A stretch of DNA of 40,450 bases from Phytophthora quininea (GCA_011947345.1 JAAVTG010000496.1:1-40450); one strand, 5' to 3'; shown: positions 1 to 10,528, numbered from the stretch's first letter. Numbers and translations: made by a program. Notes: a model not told the origin generated them from the sequence alone.

Positions 1-435
1 AATGACTCAAGCGCAGCGTCATTCCGTGCCGCAGCTGCGCTTGGTCTTAAGGCGGCTCTTAAGGAAGCGGAGCCGGTGATCTTGGAACCAATGATGAAGT
101 TGGAGGTGCGCTCGCCCGACCGTTGCGTTGGAGATGTTCTGGCTGACTTGAGCTCTCAGAGACGAGCTCATATTCAAGAGGTAGGATCGGCTTCCGGTGG
201 TGATGGAGTCGATTCTGTTTCCAACCAAGGCCGGTCGATTGTGCATGCCCACGTGCCATTGGTTCACATGGTCGGGTATGCTACACTATTACGCTCCAAG
301 ACGCAGGGTGAAGCTTCGTTTGGCATTCAGTTCCTACGGTACGTTGAGGTGGACTCAGCTACTCGCGACCGTCTCACTGGCAATAGACTTCGGAAAGCTG
401 CGCCAATGCCAACTCCAACGGTAGAAGATGAATAA
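1..435 (+). CDS. GFM2: Mitochondrial elongation factor G2 (GFM2-like), C-terminal part
   Basis: The reading frame is open from base 1 and ends at TAA 433-435, so this is the 3' end of a gene that starts outside the window. It covers the end of EF-G domain IV (GLKAALKEAEPVILEP) and domain V (MMKLEV, GDVLADLSSQRRAHIQEV, VHMVGYATLLRS). The VLADL..RR..IQE pattern resembles mitochondrial EF-G2 (ribosome-recycling GTPase) more than the elongation paralogue EF-G1 or bacterial FusA. Family knowledge: EF-G2 works with ribosome recycling factor to split mitochondrial ribosomes after termination. The GTPase domain is not visible, so EF-G2 versus EF-G1 rests only on domain V. No intron or frameshift is seen in this part. 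Confidence 0.82.
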   Translation, partial: NDSSAASFRAAAALGLKAALKEAEPVILEPMMKLEVRSPDRCVGDVLADLSSQRRAHIQEVGSASGGDGVDSVSNQGRSIVHAHVPLVHMVGYATLLRSKTQGEASFGIQFLRYVEVDSATRDRLTGNRLRKAAPMPTPTVEDE

Positions 436-557
436 GGTACGTTCGTCCGTGGGCTTTTGGCCATAACATCAATAGAGTTTTCGTGTCCGTCGCTCGAACA
501 GTTGTGTGCAGGTCACGAATAGTTTGACTATAACGCTTGCGCTTTGTAAGCAGCTTG

Positions 558-2294
558 ATGCCAGCCCAGTGGCGCCGGATTGTGGAGTTATGGGAGTCCA
601 CGCAAGTGGAGCTGCATGGGAGATATTCTACCGAGCGGGTCCAAGCATTGGCAAAGTATTCCGAGGAGGCGAGCTGGTTCCGCGTGGTCACGGTGTTGGT
701 GGTCACCCCGCTTCCGTGCTTAGTCATGACTATGATTCCCGATCTGTTACCACTGGATGACCCGACGAAAGGATTGGAGGTAAACAATATGTTCTTCGTA
801 CGAGAATTCTACACGTTCATGGTCATGACTTACTTGACAATTCACCAATTTCGGATGGAAGTTCCAGTGCTCCCATATCCACGCAAGAAAGAGCTTCTCA
901 ACACAGTTCTGGTGTTGGCAATCAGTGTTGGCATCATGTACGCGTTCTGTTTGGCGATCGGTTTCCCACTTCCTTTCTCTTTGATGACGATGACGTCGCC
1001 GTTGGTCACGTTGATCTCGATCACGATGGTCATTGAGTGGGTTAAGAAAATACGAGAGAAGCCGGAGACGCTCACGATGGTCATTAACTCGTTCAAGCTG
1101 TGGCTGTGCGAGGTGCTGCTGGTGTTCACGTACCCACCGTACTTCTACGTCTTCACGACGTTATCTCACGTAGGTCAAATGGCATTTACAATGCTGCTGC
1201 CAGTCATCAAACTCTTCATGCGAAACGTCTTCGCTCGGACTGTTGTCCATCACGGGGACGCTATGCCAGAGACGATCGTCTTCAGCGTCGACGTTTTCAA
1301 CGCGTTGTTCTTGTCCTACTGCATGCAGAACTCGCCGTCGATCTGGACGACGGTGGAGGTCATGATCGCGGACATTTTACTACTGACAGCCTCGCTTCAC
1401 GATACCGAAGCGGATCGACTGCGATTGATGGAGTTGGAGCGGCAAGTCGAGCTGCAGACCATTTGGAAACGTTTCCGTGGCCGCACTCGTCGAGATCGAG
1501 CCGACCAAGTTCCTACCGGCACTTTGAAGCGAGCGAGTATTCTTCTAGAACAAGAACCACAGCTAATACTCCCTGCGCCGGTGGAGCTGCGCCGATCATC
1601 TTCCACTGGAAACAAGGAAAACTCCACCAGTGGACCCATCGCGGTGTCCTCGAAAGCTCCTCGAAAAACTTCAATCCGTCAAACAATTATTAAACGCGGG
1701 TAAAGTTCATCCGACAAAACAAAATCTACCGAAAGCTCCTGCTGCGCGACTGTATATCCGCAAGGTCCAACGACTGCTGTACATGGCGGAGTTTCTGCTG
1801 CTCCTCAACTACGTCGAAGTGGTCATCCCGCTCGTGTTCTGTAAGTGTCATTTCGGATTGTTCCAGCTTTGAACTCGTTGGAATAATTGACGTTTTGCCG
1901 ATGTTTGTAGCGATCTACATGGCAGCCATGCATCGACTGCCCAACCGCGAATATTACGCTCAGATCGCAGGCTTGGACAAAGACCAACTGCTGCACACGC
2001 TGAAGAACGTGTTGTTTTACTGCGCGCTGCAGGTCATTTCGTTGCTGCTGGTGTTCCTAGTGCTGTATCGGAAATTGGGACTATCACCAGCCCACCAACT
2101 GGCGTTTGTCCTCGAGAAACAGTACAATGGCGTGCAGACCAAGCTGTGCTTTTGGGTCTACTACAATGTCCAGGCTTCGCTGAAACATCAAGGTGTGGAA
2201 GTGTCAATGGGAAAGTTGACATGTGAATCTAACTGTTGTTTCTTCGAGTGCAGGCTACGACTACACATTTCGGTTCCCATGGTTGGACCATTGA
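558..2294 (+). CDS. Polytopic membrane protein, tandem paralogue 1 of 3
   Basis: I do not recognise a named family. The protein is about 535 residues with roughly ten hydrophobic segments. It starts at ATG 558, ten residues before the family hallmark WESTQVELHGRYS, followed by TPLPCLV, LPYP, IGFPLPFS, YPPYFYVFTTL and YCMQNSPSIWTT. Exon 1 runs to 1840, intron 1841-1910 (GTAAGT...TAG) joins PLVF to IYMAAM, exon 2 is 1911-2192, intron 2193-2253 ends in GCAG, and exon 3 encodes GYDYTFRFPWLDH with stop 2292-2294. The cytosolic Ser/Lys-rich stretch before the last membrane pair changes frame near 1695-1705. A one-base deletion would explain this; a very short intron is less likely. It lies 122 bp after the GFM2 gene and is followed by two close copies, so local duplication is evident. 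Function is unknown; transport or scaffolding would be guesses. Confidence 0.75.
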
Positions 2295-2424
2295 AACAGG
2301 TATCAGCGGAAAAATGTTCATAATCGGTTGGAGAATGTCACTTTGACTTGGACGTTGTGGTTGTGTAACAGCTACAGCTCTGTCCACTTCCTCGAATTAG
2401 CCGTTCCGGAGTAACTCATATCTA

Positions 2425-4184
2425 ATGCTGTCGAGAGCTAGCCGACTCGTGGAACTATGGGAGTCGACTCAAGTGGAACTGCACGGAAGGTATTCCACCG
2501 ACCGCACGTTAGCGCTGGCAAACTACGCTAACGAAAACTCTCGACTTCGAGCGATTATGGTTTTGGTGGCCACTCCGTTGCCGTGTTTGGTCATTATAAC
2601 CCTCGGCGACGTGTTACCCCTCGCTGCTCCTTCCAAAATCATCAGCGACAACGTCAACTTTTTCGTTCGCGAATACTACGCGTACCTGGTCATGTGTTTC
2701 CTGTGCGCAGAGCAGTTCCGATCCAGTGTTCCAACACTCCCGTATCCACTCAAACACGTCATCCCCAATACGATCGTGGTAGCAGGTTGTTGTGTGGGAT
2801 TTCTTTACTTACTTAGTTTGGAAATTGGATTCCCAGTACCGTTCTCGATTATCTCCGTGATGCCTATGTGGGTGGTCATCATGTCAATTACCATGGCTAT
2901 TGAATGGAGGAAGAAGATCCGAGAAACAGCAGGCTCCGGGACGATGGTGGTGAATGTGATGAAGGTCTGGATGTGTGAAGTGCTGCTGGTGCTGATCTAT
3001 CCTCCGTACTTTTACATCTTCACGACGTTGACGAATTGGAACCAAACGGGGTTTGCATTGTTGTTACCGATGATTAAAATCCTCATGAGGAACATCTTTG
3101 TGAGAACGGTGGTGCATCTGCGAGATGATTTGCCCGAAGTCGTCATTTTCAACGTGGAAGTATTCAACGCATTGTTTGTCTCTTACTGTATGCAGAATTC
3201 GCCGTCGATATGGACGACACTTGAGCTTATGTTGGCCCATGTATTGCTGCTGGGGTTATCAGTACGTGATGTGGAGATCGCTCGACGTGGGTTGGAAGAC
3301 TTGGAGCATCGAATCGAGCACGAAAAAAGTGGATTAAAATTCTTAGTAGTGAAGCTAGCAAAGGTCGACGTAATAGCACTCTTGAGCGCGTAAATTTACT
3401 ACTGAGAGAGGAAACGAGGACTCAGGCCACTGTGAGTGGGCCCGCTATAGGGAATTTGACACGAGTTCGACCTGAACGTAAGCGCACCAAGTCGTTGGTG
3501 GTAATGGCAGTCGATGCCTGCAGTACTTTTGCTCTCGCTCCGCAGCCTCTACGTGTGGCGAAACAAGTTTTTGGAAGAGGTAGTGTCAACCCCGTCGTCG
3601 AGGAGATCCATTTAACGACGAACAAGATTCCCGTCACGCTACGATACACTCGGAAGGTCCGACGACTGCTGTATATGGCGGAGTTTATTCTTCTACACTA
3701 CGTCGAAGTTATAATCCCGCTACTCTTCTGTGAGGTTTTGTTGCTGTTAGTATGAGCTCATTCTCACGTTATTGTGTGTGTTCCAGCGATGTACTTGTCG
3801 GTGATGTACAGACTGCCGAATCGCGACTACTACGCGCAACTTGTTGGCATGGACGAGAACCAATTATTCCAGACCCTGCAGAACGTGCTGTTCTATTGCT
3901 CGCTGCAGTTTGTGTCGCTGATTCTGCTAATCATCGCATTGCAGCGGAAACTGGGGTTGTCACCAATCCGGCAGTTGGGGTTTGTCTTGGAGAAACAACT
4001 AGCCGGGGTGCAAACTAAGCTCATCTTTTGGGTATTTTACAATGTTCAGGCATCGCTGTTGCACTCAGGTAGGGGTTCAAAAACGTTTGCTGTGATGGTT
4101 CGTCTAATGACATCCCTTCCAGGCTACGACTACACCTTCCAGTTTACTTGGCTACGTGAGCACTCCAAAACAAATTCCAAGTAA
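2425..4184 (+). CDS. Polytopic membrane protein, tandem paralogue 2 of 3
   Basis: This is the same unnamed family as the gene upstream: ATG 2425, ELWESTQVELHGRYST near residue 9, TPLPCLV, YPPYFYIFTTL, YCMQNSPSIWTT, and the late RLLYMAEFILL segment. Introns are 3730-3786 (GTGAGG...CCAG) and 4069-4122 (GTAGGG...CCAG), at the same positions and phases as in the neighbours. The middle exon is 282 nt in all three copies. Stop TAA is 4182-4184; predicted length is about 549 residues. One frame break falls in the A6 run 3323-3328: before it the frame reads EHRIEHEK, after it ILSSEASKGRRNSTLERVN continues as in copy 1, so one missing A restores the frame. The final 54-bp intron is a multiple of three without a stop, so retention would insert 18 residues. 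Confidence 0.75.
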
Positions 4185-4340
4185 ATTATACAAATAGTTT
4201 CAAAGAAAACAATGAAAGCTAAAGAATTCCTCGCTCTTCTGTGCTTACCCGCTATTAATATTTGTAAAGGTCTTGCGGTCAGACTCCCGACCACCACGAG
4301 CCACTGTCACAACTGGACTAGCAGATCCTGGACAAGTCGT

Positions 4341-6038
4341 ATGAATAAACTCCTCAAGTGGTGGGAATCGACGCAAGTCGAGCTGCATGGCAGCTATTCG
4401 TCTCACCGAGTGCTCGCTCTGGCCAAGTACACGCGAGAAACCAGTTGGTCTCGTGTGCTTTTCGTCTTGGCGGTGACGCCACTCCCGTGCTTGGTCATCA
4501 CAGTACTCAGCGATGTTATACCTCTCGACCGTCCGTCCGAAGGTTTACAAGCCAACAAAATGCTCCAAGTGCGCGAGTTCTACTGCTACTTGGTCATGAG
4601 TTTCCTATGCGCTCAGCAATTCAGAACCAGCGTGCGAGCGCTGCCATATCCGAATTGGCGAGTGGTTAGGAACACGATCGTCGTGTCAGCTCTCAGCACG
4701 GGGTTCTCTACTGTCTTGGACTTGTCATTGGCTTCCCGTGCCGTTCTCCATCGTTGTTGCGATGCCTGCGTGGGTTGTGATCATCACCATTTCGATCGCT
4801 ATCGAGTGGGCCAAGAAGATCAAGGAGACGCCAGGTTCAGGTACGATGGTGATCAACACCATTAAAGTGTGGCTGGTCGAAGTTCTCCTCGTCATCACAT
4901 ACCCGCCGTACTATTACATCTTCACGACGCTGTCCAAGACCGGCAAAGTGTTGTTTTCGTCGCTGCTACCAGTGATTAAACTCGTTATGAGGAACATCTT
5001 CACCAAGACAGTCGTCCACTTGAGCGACGAAATGCCTGAAGTGGTGGTCTTCAACTCGGAAGTTTTCAACGCATTGTTTGTGGCCTACTGCATGCAGAAT
5101 TCCCTCCATCGGGACGACACTTATGGTCTCTGCAGCTCTTGTGATGCAGTTGGTCCTCTCATTACGAGATGTCAATGTCGCTCTTTGCTCGATGGAGAAA
5201 TTGGGACGGACACTTGGACATGAAAAGATGTACGACCCTCAATACTTGGTGTTGAAATCAAATGTTGGCAGGCGAGCATCGACTGCTTTGGATCGAGCGG
5301 AGACGATGCTACAGCAGCAACACGTGCAAGTGGCGACGTTTAATACTGCAAGCGACCAGAAAAGATCGTCAATTAAAGTGATTGAGCAGCTGCCAAGAAG
5401 TTCTACCAACACTGGAGCTCAAATTCAACCGACGATACCTGACACGGATGAAACTCAAGATCCGAAGATGCTTACGGAGACTGCCGTACGATATACGTTG
5501 TCAGTGCAGCAGATACTGTACCTGACGGAGTTCCTCGTCCTCATCAACTACGTCGGCGTGTTCATTCCGTTGATATTCTGTAAGTGTTGGGCTATTGACT
5601 CGTTACTCAGACTTACGATTCGTTCGCGGCGTAGGTATCTACATGGGTCTCATGTACCAATTACCCAATCGAGAGTATTATGCGCAGCTGGCGAATCTGA
5701 CAGAAGAAGAGCTACGTCAAGCTTTGAGCAACGTCATGTTTAGCTGCTCATTGAAATTTTTAGCATTGTTGCTGCTATGTGGCGTGCTGCAGTACAAGTT
5801 ACGGTTCTCGGCTCTCCATCAACTAGCTTTTGTGCTGGAAGGGCAATGGCCAGGGGTGCAGACCAAAATCTGCTTCTGGGTCTTCTACAACGTTCAAGCT
5901 TCGCTTCAGCATCATGGTAAGAATTTCCATTTCTTTGTTGAGGAAGTGATAGCTCACTTGGTATCATCTCCAGGCTACGACTACACCTTTGCGTTCTCGT
6001 GGCTGCACAATAGCGATAACAATTCGACATCTACCTAG
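4341..6038 (+). CDS. Polytopic membrane protein, tandem paralogue 3 of 3 (several frame breaks)
   Basis: This is the third copy of the family. ATG 4341 precedes KWWESTQVELHGSYSS; an upstream in-frame ATG at 4212 would add 43 residues with no match in the other copies. Introns are 5580-5634 and 5917-5973, again flanking a 282-nt exon, and the end is GYDYTFAFSWLH with stop 6036-6038. Three breaks interrupt it: one base missing near 4706-4712 (before the IGFP segment), one near 4738 (GFP|PFS), and two bases near 5097-5105 (in YCMQNSPSI). All are located by comparison with copies 1 and 2. With three breaks it could be a pseudogene, but the same kind of break occurs across the window, so an intact gene of about 529 residues with assembly errors is equally possible. 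Confidence 0.68.
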
Positions 6039-6135
6039 TTCTGCTGCGAACTTTCTCGTAAAAATTCATTTTGATAGCTGCGGACGAGATCGCATTGTGG
6101 GTCATCCTCACTCCCCGACAAGCAAAGAAGGCGAC

Positions 6136-6408
6136 ATGACCTATGACTACGACCACTACTACTACGATTGCGAGAAAGATAAAGATTGTGCTACTCTGAG
6201 CATGATTACTCTGCTGGTCTTTGCGGTGGTTCTGCTCTTGACGTGGTGCTGCGCGTGTTACTGATCGCCGGCATCGATGGCGAAACCAAACGTCTTTTGC
6301 AACTCTTGGAACCGCGGAGGCGACGACGAAGACCAGGGTGTCGATGGCAACAACAATCCCGACTACATACAACTCGAGGAGAAGCTTAAGAGAATCGACA
6401 CGGTGTAA
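6136..6408 (+). CDS. Small single-pass Cys-rich membrane protein, copy 1
   Basis: ATG 6136 opens a short frame: a Tyr/Asp-rich N-terminus (MTYDYDHYYYDCEKDKDC), one membrane helix (MITLLVFAVVLLLTW) and a juxtamembrane CCACY. TGA 6262-6264 then stops it at 42 residues. The same frame continues open to TAA 6406-6408 and ends QLEEKLKRIDTV, nearly the same as the tail of the copy 450 bp downstream (QLEEKLKKIDVV). At the TGA, copy 2 has Tyr-Trp-Cys. A 3-nt deletion fusing two codons into TGA fits the alignment. Either the gene is truncated by a real nonsense change or the base calls are wrong. The Cys cluster next to the helix would suit palmitoylation (inference). Family unknown. Confidence 0.5.
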
Positions 6409-6674
6409 GTCAGTTCTAGCTGTGAACCCGCAAAACTGAAGACCATCCAAGCAAAATGCATGCTTTCGTTCAATGGCTCGGAAATTGAGGGGTTGGTGAC
6501 AATAGGCTTTAACATGCCGCCTCAACCAACTCCGCTCGCAAGTAGAACACTAAAATCGCCAGTACCATCCCACAGACTAACCCTCGGATTGCAAGTCTCA
6601 GCATTTCAAGGCGAATATTCTCCGAATTGTGCAACGCGTCGGCCTTAGTCTTCAATGGTCAAAAGACAACGAAC

Positions 6675-6910
6675 ATGTTCAAGGACGACGATGAACTATC
6701 CGTCTACGCCGCCCCGTGCGATAAAAATTGTGGACTATAGCAGGTCTTACCTGGGCAGCGGTGTTTGCGGCGCTGATCTTGATGTGTTGCTGCGTGTATT
6801 GGTGCTCGCCACCATCGATATCGCTGGCAAGCGCCGAGGCTGACGACAACGAAAACTCCAAGGACTACAAACAGCTCGAGGAAAAGCTCAAGAAAATCGA
6901 TGTGGTGTAG
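6675..6910 (+). CDS. Small single-pass Cys-rich membrane protein, copy 2
   Basis: ATG 6675 begins an acidic N-terminus (MFKDDDELSVYAAPCDKNC). A membrane helix follows in the next frame (TIAGLTWAAVFAALILM), then CCCVYWC and an acidic tail ending QLEEKLKKIDVV, with TAG 6908-6910. One missing base near 6733-6738 joins the two parts into a protein of about 80 residues. The plan is that of copy 1: acidic head with a paired Cys, helix, Cys cluster, acidic linker, and a conserved QLEEKLK(R/K)ID tail. The conserved tail and topology across two diverged copies are the evidence that these are genes and not chance frames. No known family is recognised. Confidence 0.5.
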
Positions 6911-7012
6911 GCATAATCTACCTGCGTGAATCTTCAACTCGCAACACTGAAGACCGTCTGGAATGAAAAATGAATTGGTTTGGTTCATGGGATGACTTCT
7001 TGTACATACAAA

Positions 7013-7743
7013 CTACTCGAACTTCTTGAGGTCAGCGTGGCTCCACTCCTTCAGCTCGTCAGTTCCACTCTCGTAATCCTCCAGCATGCCCTTGGCCACC
7101 GCATGCACCGGGATCTGGTAGCTCTGCAGCATTAAATAAATCGTCAGTCTTCACACACTCGCAGGTTACAACCCTCTCCACCTACTCCTGGGATCATCCA
7201 TCCAAACATCTTCTCGGTTCCTCTCAGCAAGTCCCCGCGTTGCAGCATTCCGGGGCGGAAGATCGAAGTCCGTTTAAACTTCATCTCCTGCACCTTCTCC
7301 TCCACTTCTCCCTTGGTCTGCGGGTACAGGAACCAACTGTTCTTATTGGCTCCTTGAGACGTCAACAAGCCGAAGTACCCGACGCCAGCGGCCTTGGATA
7401 GTTCAGCGAACTTGGTCACGTAGTCGAGATCTACCGTGCGGAAGGCTTCGGCCGAGCCTGCGTCCTTGCGGGTCGTGCCCAGACACGAGAACGCTGCGTC
7501 CACCTTGTCGGACGGTTTGATGTCTTGCTCTGACAGCTGGTCGAAGTTGACTGGACGCACCTCCAGCTTGGTCTTGGCCGCGTCCGTGTCCAATGATGGG
7601 AACGTGCTGCTCCACTTGGTCTCAGGCACCTCGCGACGCGACAGTGCGATGACTTTCGTGCATTTCTTGGAGGCGACCAGCTCAGCGACAAGATCGCGGC
7701 CTACAGCGCCAGTAGATCCGATCACAAGCGCGACGTAGGACAT
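7013..7743 (-). CDS. HTATIP2/TIP30-like atypical SDR protein A
   Basis: Translation starts at ATG 7743-7741 (MSYVALVIGSTGAVGRDLV), a Rossmann GxxGxxG dinucleotide-binding motif at the very N-terminus. Family-typical VIALSRRE, FSCLGTTRKDAGSAEAF, the central LLTSQGANKNSWF and TSIFRPGMLQRGD follow. Exon 1 is 7186-7743. Intron 7124-7185 (GTAGGT...CTGCAG) leads to exon 2, SYQIPVHAVAKGML through the stop 7015-7013. The product is 222 residues, somewhat below the size of animal HTATIP2. Family knowledge: these NAD(P)H-binding atypical short-chain dehydrogenases include a regulator of nuclear import and apoptosis in animals; the oomycete substrate is unknown. It is the intact member of a tandem pair with the gene at 7926-8841. 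Confidence 0.85.
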
Positions 7744-7925
7744 TTTCTTAGTGGACTTGTGCACCGCAGATACTTTTGGGAACTGAGCCTCTTCGAAGAA
7801 GAAAATCTGCGACGTGGTGCAGATGGCGCGTAATCACTTGGATGATCGATGAGCATAAAAGTGTCACACCACTATAGTGTATTCAAGTGAAGGAAAGACT
7901 TTTGTGGTTTACGTCGCGCATACGT

Positions 7926-8841
7926 TTACAGCTCAGTCTTGTCGGTGCTCGACACCTCGTGCTGCTTGAGCTTCGCGTTGCTCCACTCCTGCAGACCAGC
8001 CTTGCCGCTCTCGTAGTCGGCCACCATCCCCTTGGCGATAGCTTGTGTCGTGATCTAAAACCCTGCAGCCTTAGTATTAAATGGTACACAAAAGGTTGGC
8101 ACACTTACACTGGGCAGAACGTAGCTAGCGATGGACTCGATCGTCCTCGCCTTCTCTCCGCGGTTGATGAGTCCCGGGCGGAAGATCGACGTGCGTTCAA
8201 ACGTCAGCTTTTTTAATTCTCCTCCACCTCGCCCTTGGTCTGCGGATACAGAAACCAACTGTCCTTGTTGGCATTCTAGTAGTAGAACCCACCACTTCAA
8301 TTAGACTCCATATCGCAATGAAAGCACTGTCCATTCACGTACACTGGCGGTCAATAGACCAAAGTACGGCACTTTGCTCTCCTTGGCGAGCGTCGCGAAC
8401 GTCGTCACATATTCCAAATCCACTGCAATATAAAATATCTTTAGTACTTGACCTGTATCATCTTTTCAGACGTTCGTCACCTTTGCGGAAGGCTTCAGCT
8501 GAGCCTGCGTCTTTGCGGGTCGTTCCGAGACATGAAAAGGCTGCGTGCACACCCATGGGGAGCTTCTTCCAGTCGCGGTGGAGCTCCTCAAAGTCCACAG
8601 AGACGATCTCCAGCTTGTCTTGCGCCTTGGAGACGTCCAATGACGGGAACGACTGTCCCCAGGCGGTCTCTGGGATCTCTCGGCGACTCAGCGCGTAAAC
8701 CTTGCTGCATGACGGGGATTGCACCAACTCCGCCACCAGATCGCGGCCTACAGCGCCCGTAGCACCTTGCACCAATGCGACGTAACCCATGCTTCTTTTG
8801 GTTAGCTGAGAGTGTAACCCTGTCACAGAAGGATTAGCCAT
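7926..8841 (-). CDS. HTATIP2/TIP30-like atypical SDR protein B
   Basis: This is the tandem paralogue of protein A: GYVALVQGATGAVGRDLV, YALSRREIPE, FSCLGTTRKDAGSAEAF, YFGLLTA, SWFLYPQTKGEVEE, TSIFRPGLINRGEK. It has three introns where A has one: 8423-8480 (GTGACG...TTGCAG), 8276-8342 (GTACGT...CTAG) and 8063-8108 (GTAAGT...CTGCAG). Only the last matches A. ATG 8841 adds 17 residues before the homologous start; ATG 8790 would match A exactly. Two single-base deletions are inferred, near 8215-8222 (A-run before KLTFERTS) and near 8056 (start of the last exon). If the 8056 base is not missing, an alternative TTTTAG acceptor ending at 8055 would also keep the frame. The stop is 7928-7926. Confidence 0.8.
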
Positions 8842-8872
8842 TTTTTAACACAAATATACGACCACCGAAGTG
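8842..8872. promoter_or_regulatory. 31-bp divergent intergenic region, putative shared promoter
   Basis: Only 31 bp separate ATG 8841 (minus, HTATIP2-like B) from ATG 8873 (plus, HPPK-DHPS); it is 82 bp if B starts at 8790. A CCATTTT at 8838-8844 on the plus strand fits the oomycete initiator consensus YCAYTYY and lies about 29 bp upstream of the folate ATG. The assignment is by consensus only; no transcription start can be seen from sequence. Confidence 0.4.
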
Positions 8873-10528
8873 ATGGCACCTGCTCGAGTATACGCCGCGC
8901 TGGGGACGAACCTGGGTAGGTAGCAACATTTACACTTGTATGAATAATTATTTATTTGTTTAATTGATATTTTAATGCAGGTGACAAGCTGCAGAACTTG
9001 GAGGCGGCGCTGGCCATGCTGACCAAAGTGGTTGGCCCAGTGGAGGCCACTTCTCGGCTGTATACGACAGCCCCGCAGTACGTGGAGGACCAGCCGGCCT
9101 TCCTGAACCTCGTGGCAAGAGTCAAGACGGAGCTGCAACCGCGTGAGCTGCTGGGAGCCTTCAAGACCATCGAGAGGGAGATCGGCCGGACGCCATCACT
9201 ACGGTCTGTTGCAATATTTATTTTATTTTATTATAGTTTATATATTGCTTATGCTACGATTATTTAGGTGGGGCCCTCGTCTCATTGATGTGGACATTTT
9301 ACTGTACGATGATCTGGACGTCAAGTTGGACACTCCAGAAGGACCTTTGATCGTCCCTCATGAAAGAATCGCCGAGCGAGATTTTGTGCTGGCTCCGCTG
9401 TGTGATCTAGCGTCGGATTTAGTGCACCCAGTGTTGAAGTTGTCCATGAGGACGCTTTACGACCAGCTAAAAGCAGGCGACCAACGTTATGTGGCCCCAG
9501 TGCCCATGCTACCAGTGGACAAGTCAGAGCCGTGGCCATTAGGCAGCAAGACGTACGTCATGGGCATAGTGAACGTCACGCCCGACAGTTTTAGTGACGG
9601 GGCGGAGCTGGCGACGGTGAACGCTGCAGTGCAAAAGTTTTAGAGATGGAACGCGCTGGAGTCGACATGATCGACATCGGAGGCGAGTCCAGTCGACCTG
9701 GTGCAGAGCCAGTAACTGAAGAGGAGGAGCTGCGACGAGTTCTACCAGTGATTCGAGGGATCCGTGAACAGAGTAAAATTGCCATCTCGATCGACACTAC
9801 TAAGGCAGAAGTAGCGTCTAGCGGTTGAAGCAGGTGCCACCGTTGTCAATGACATTTCAGCGGGTTTGAAAGACCCCGAGATGTTGACGACGGTGGCCAA
9901 GCTTCGAGTTCCGGCGAGTGGCTTTTAGCGCCGACGATAGTTGCAAGTTCTTACGATTATTGATGTTGCAGATTGTGCTGATGCACATGCGAGGAACACC
10001 CAAAACGATGACCAGTCTCAAGGTTTGTTAAATGATTGTCTAGTGTGAAATCGATTTAAAAGCTAATGTATGCTATCATGATGTAGGATTACGGTGACGT
10101 GGTCACTGAGGTATCAACCGTGCTCAATGAACGCGTGGAAGCAGCCGAGGCCGCTGGGATCTTCCGCTGGAACATTGTGCTGGATCCTGGCATTGGATTC
10201 GCGAAAGCGCGCGTACTAAACTTGCAGCTACTGCGTAACCTTTCGACCGCGAAGCAAAACAGTCATGAGCTGCCCTTACTCGTAAGTTTTATGGCGTTGC
10301 ATTCACGGACAATTAATCACTAACTCGTTTGTGCTGAAGGTTGGGTCGTCCAGAAAAGGTTTCATCGGGGAAATCTGCGGCCGCCCGGAGCCCAAAGACC
10401 GATCGTGGGGTACAGCTGCTACTTGCTGTGCTGCGATCCAGCAAGGCGCCGATATCTTACGTGTCCACGATGCTGCTGAGATGGTGGATGTTGCCAAGAT
10501 GTCAGACGCCATTTGGCGCGAACAGTAG
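8873..10528 (+). CDS. Bifunctional HPPK-DHPS folate biosynthesis enzyme
   Basis: The N-terminal half is 6-hydroxymethyl-dihydropterin pyrophosphokinase (ALGTNLGDKLQNLEAAL, TAPQYVEDQPAFLNLV, WGPRLIDVDILLYDD, PHERIAERDFVLAPL). The C-terminal half is dihydropteroate synthase (MGIVNVTPDSFSDGAE, DMIDIGGESSRPGA, ISIDTTKAEVA, NDISAG, VLMHMRGTP, LDPGIGFAK, VGSSRKGFIGE). Together they make the pterin intermediate condensed with p-aminobenzoate, the sulfonamide target. Introns: 8916-8980, 9204-9267, 9914-9971 (GC-AG type), 10023-10086 and 10282-10339. The frame breaks at the T-run near 9640 (one base missing) and near 9820 (one extra base). No dihydroneopterin aldolase domain precedes HPPK, unlike the fungal trifunctional enzyme, and no targeting peptide is evident because HPPK begins at residue 5. 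Stop is TAG 10526-10528. Confidence 0.9.
9914..9971 (+). other. Non-canonical GC-AG intron in the DHPS domain
   Basis: The DHPS frame reads through CGA GTT CCG (9905-9913) and resumes at ATT GTG CTG ATG CAC (9972), giving the family sequence RVPIVLMHMRG. The 58-bp gap starts GCGAGT and ends TTGCAG. No GT donor keeps this join, so a GC donor is the direct reading. A T-to-C sequence error would turn it into an ordinary GTGAGT. Confidence 0.6.

Noticed and set aside
6031..6988. Minus-strand frames opposite the micro-membrane genes (up to 164 codons)
   Set aside because: They have no motif or conserved start, whereas the plus-strand pair shares a conserved tail, helix and Cys cluster.
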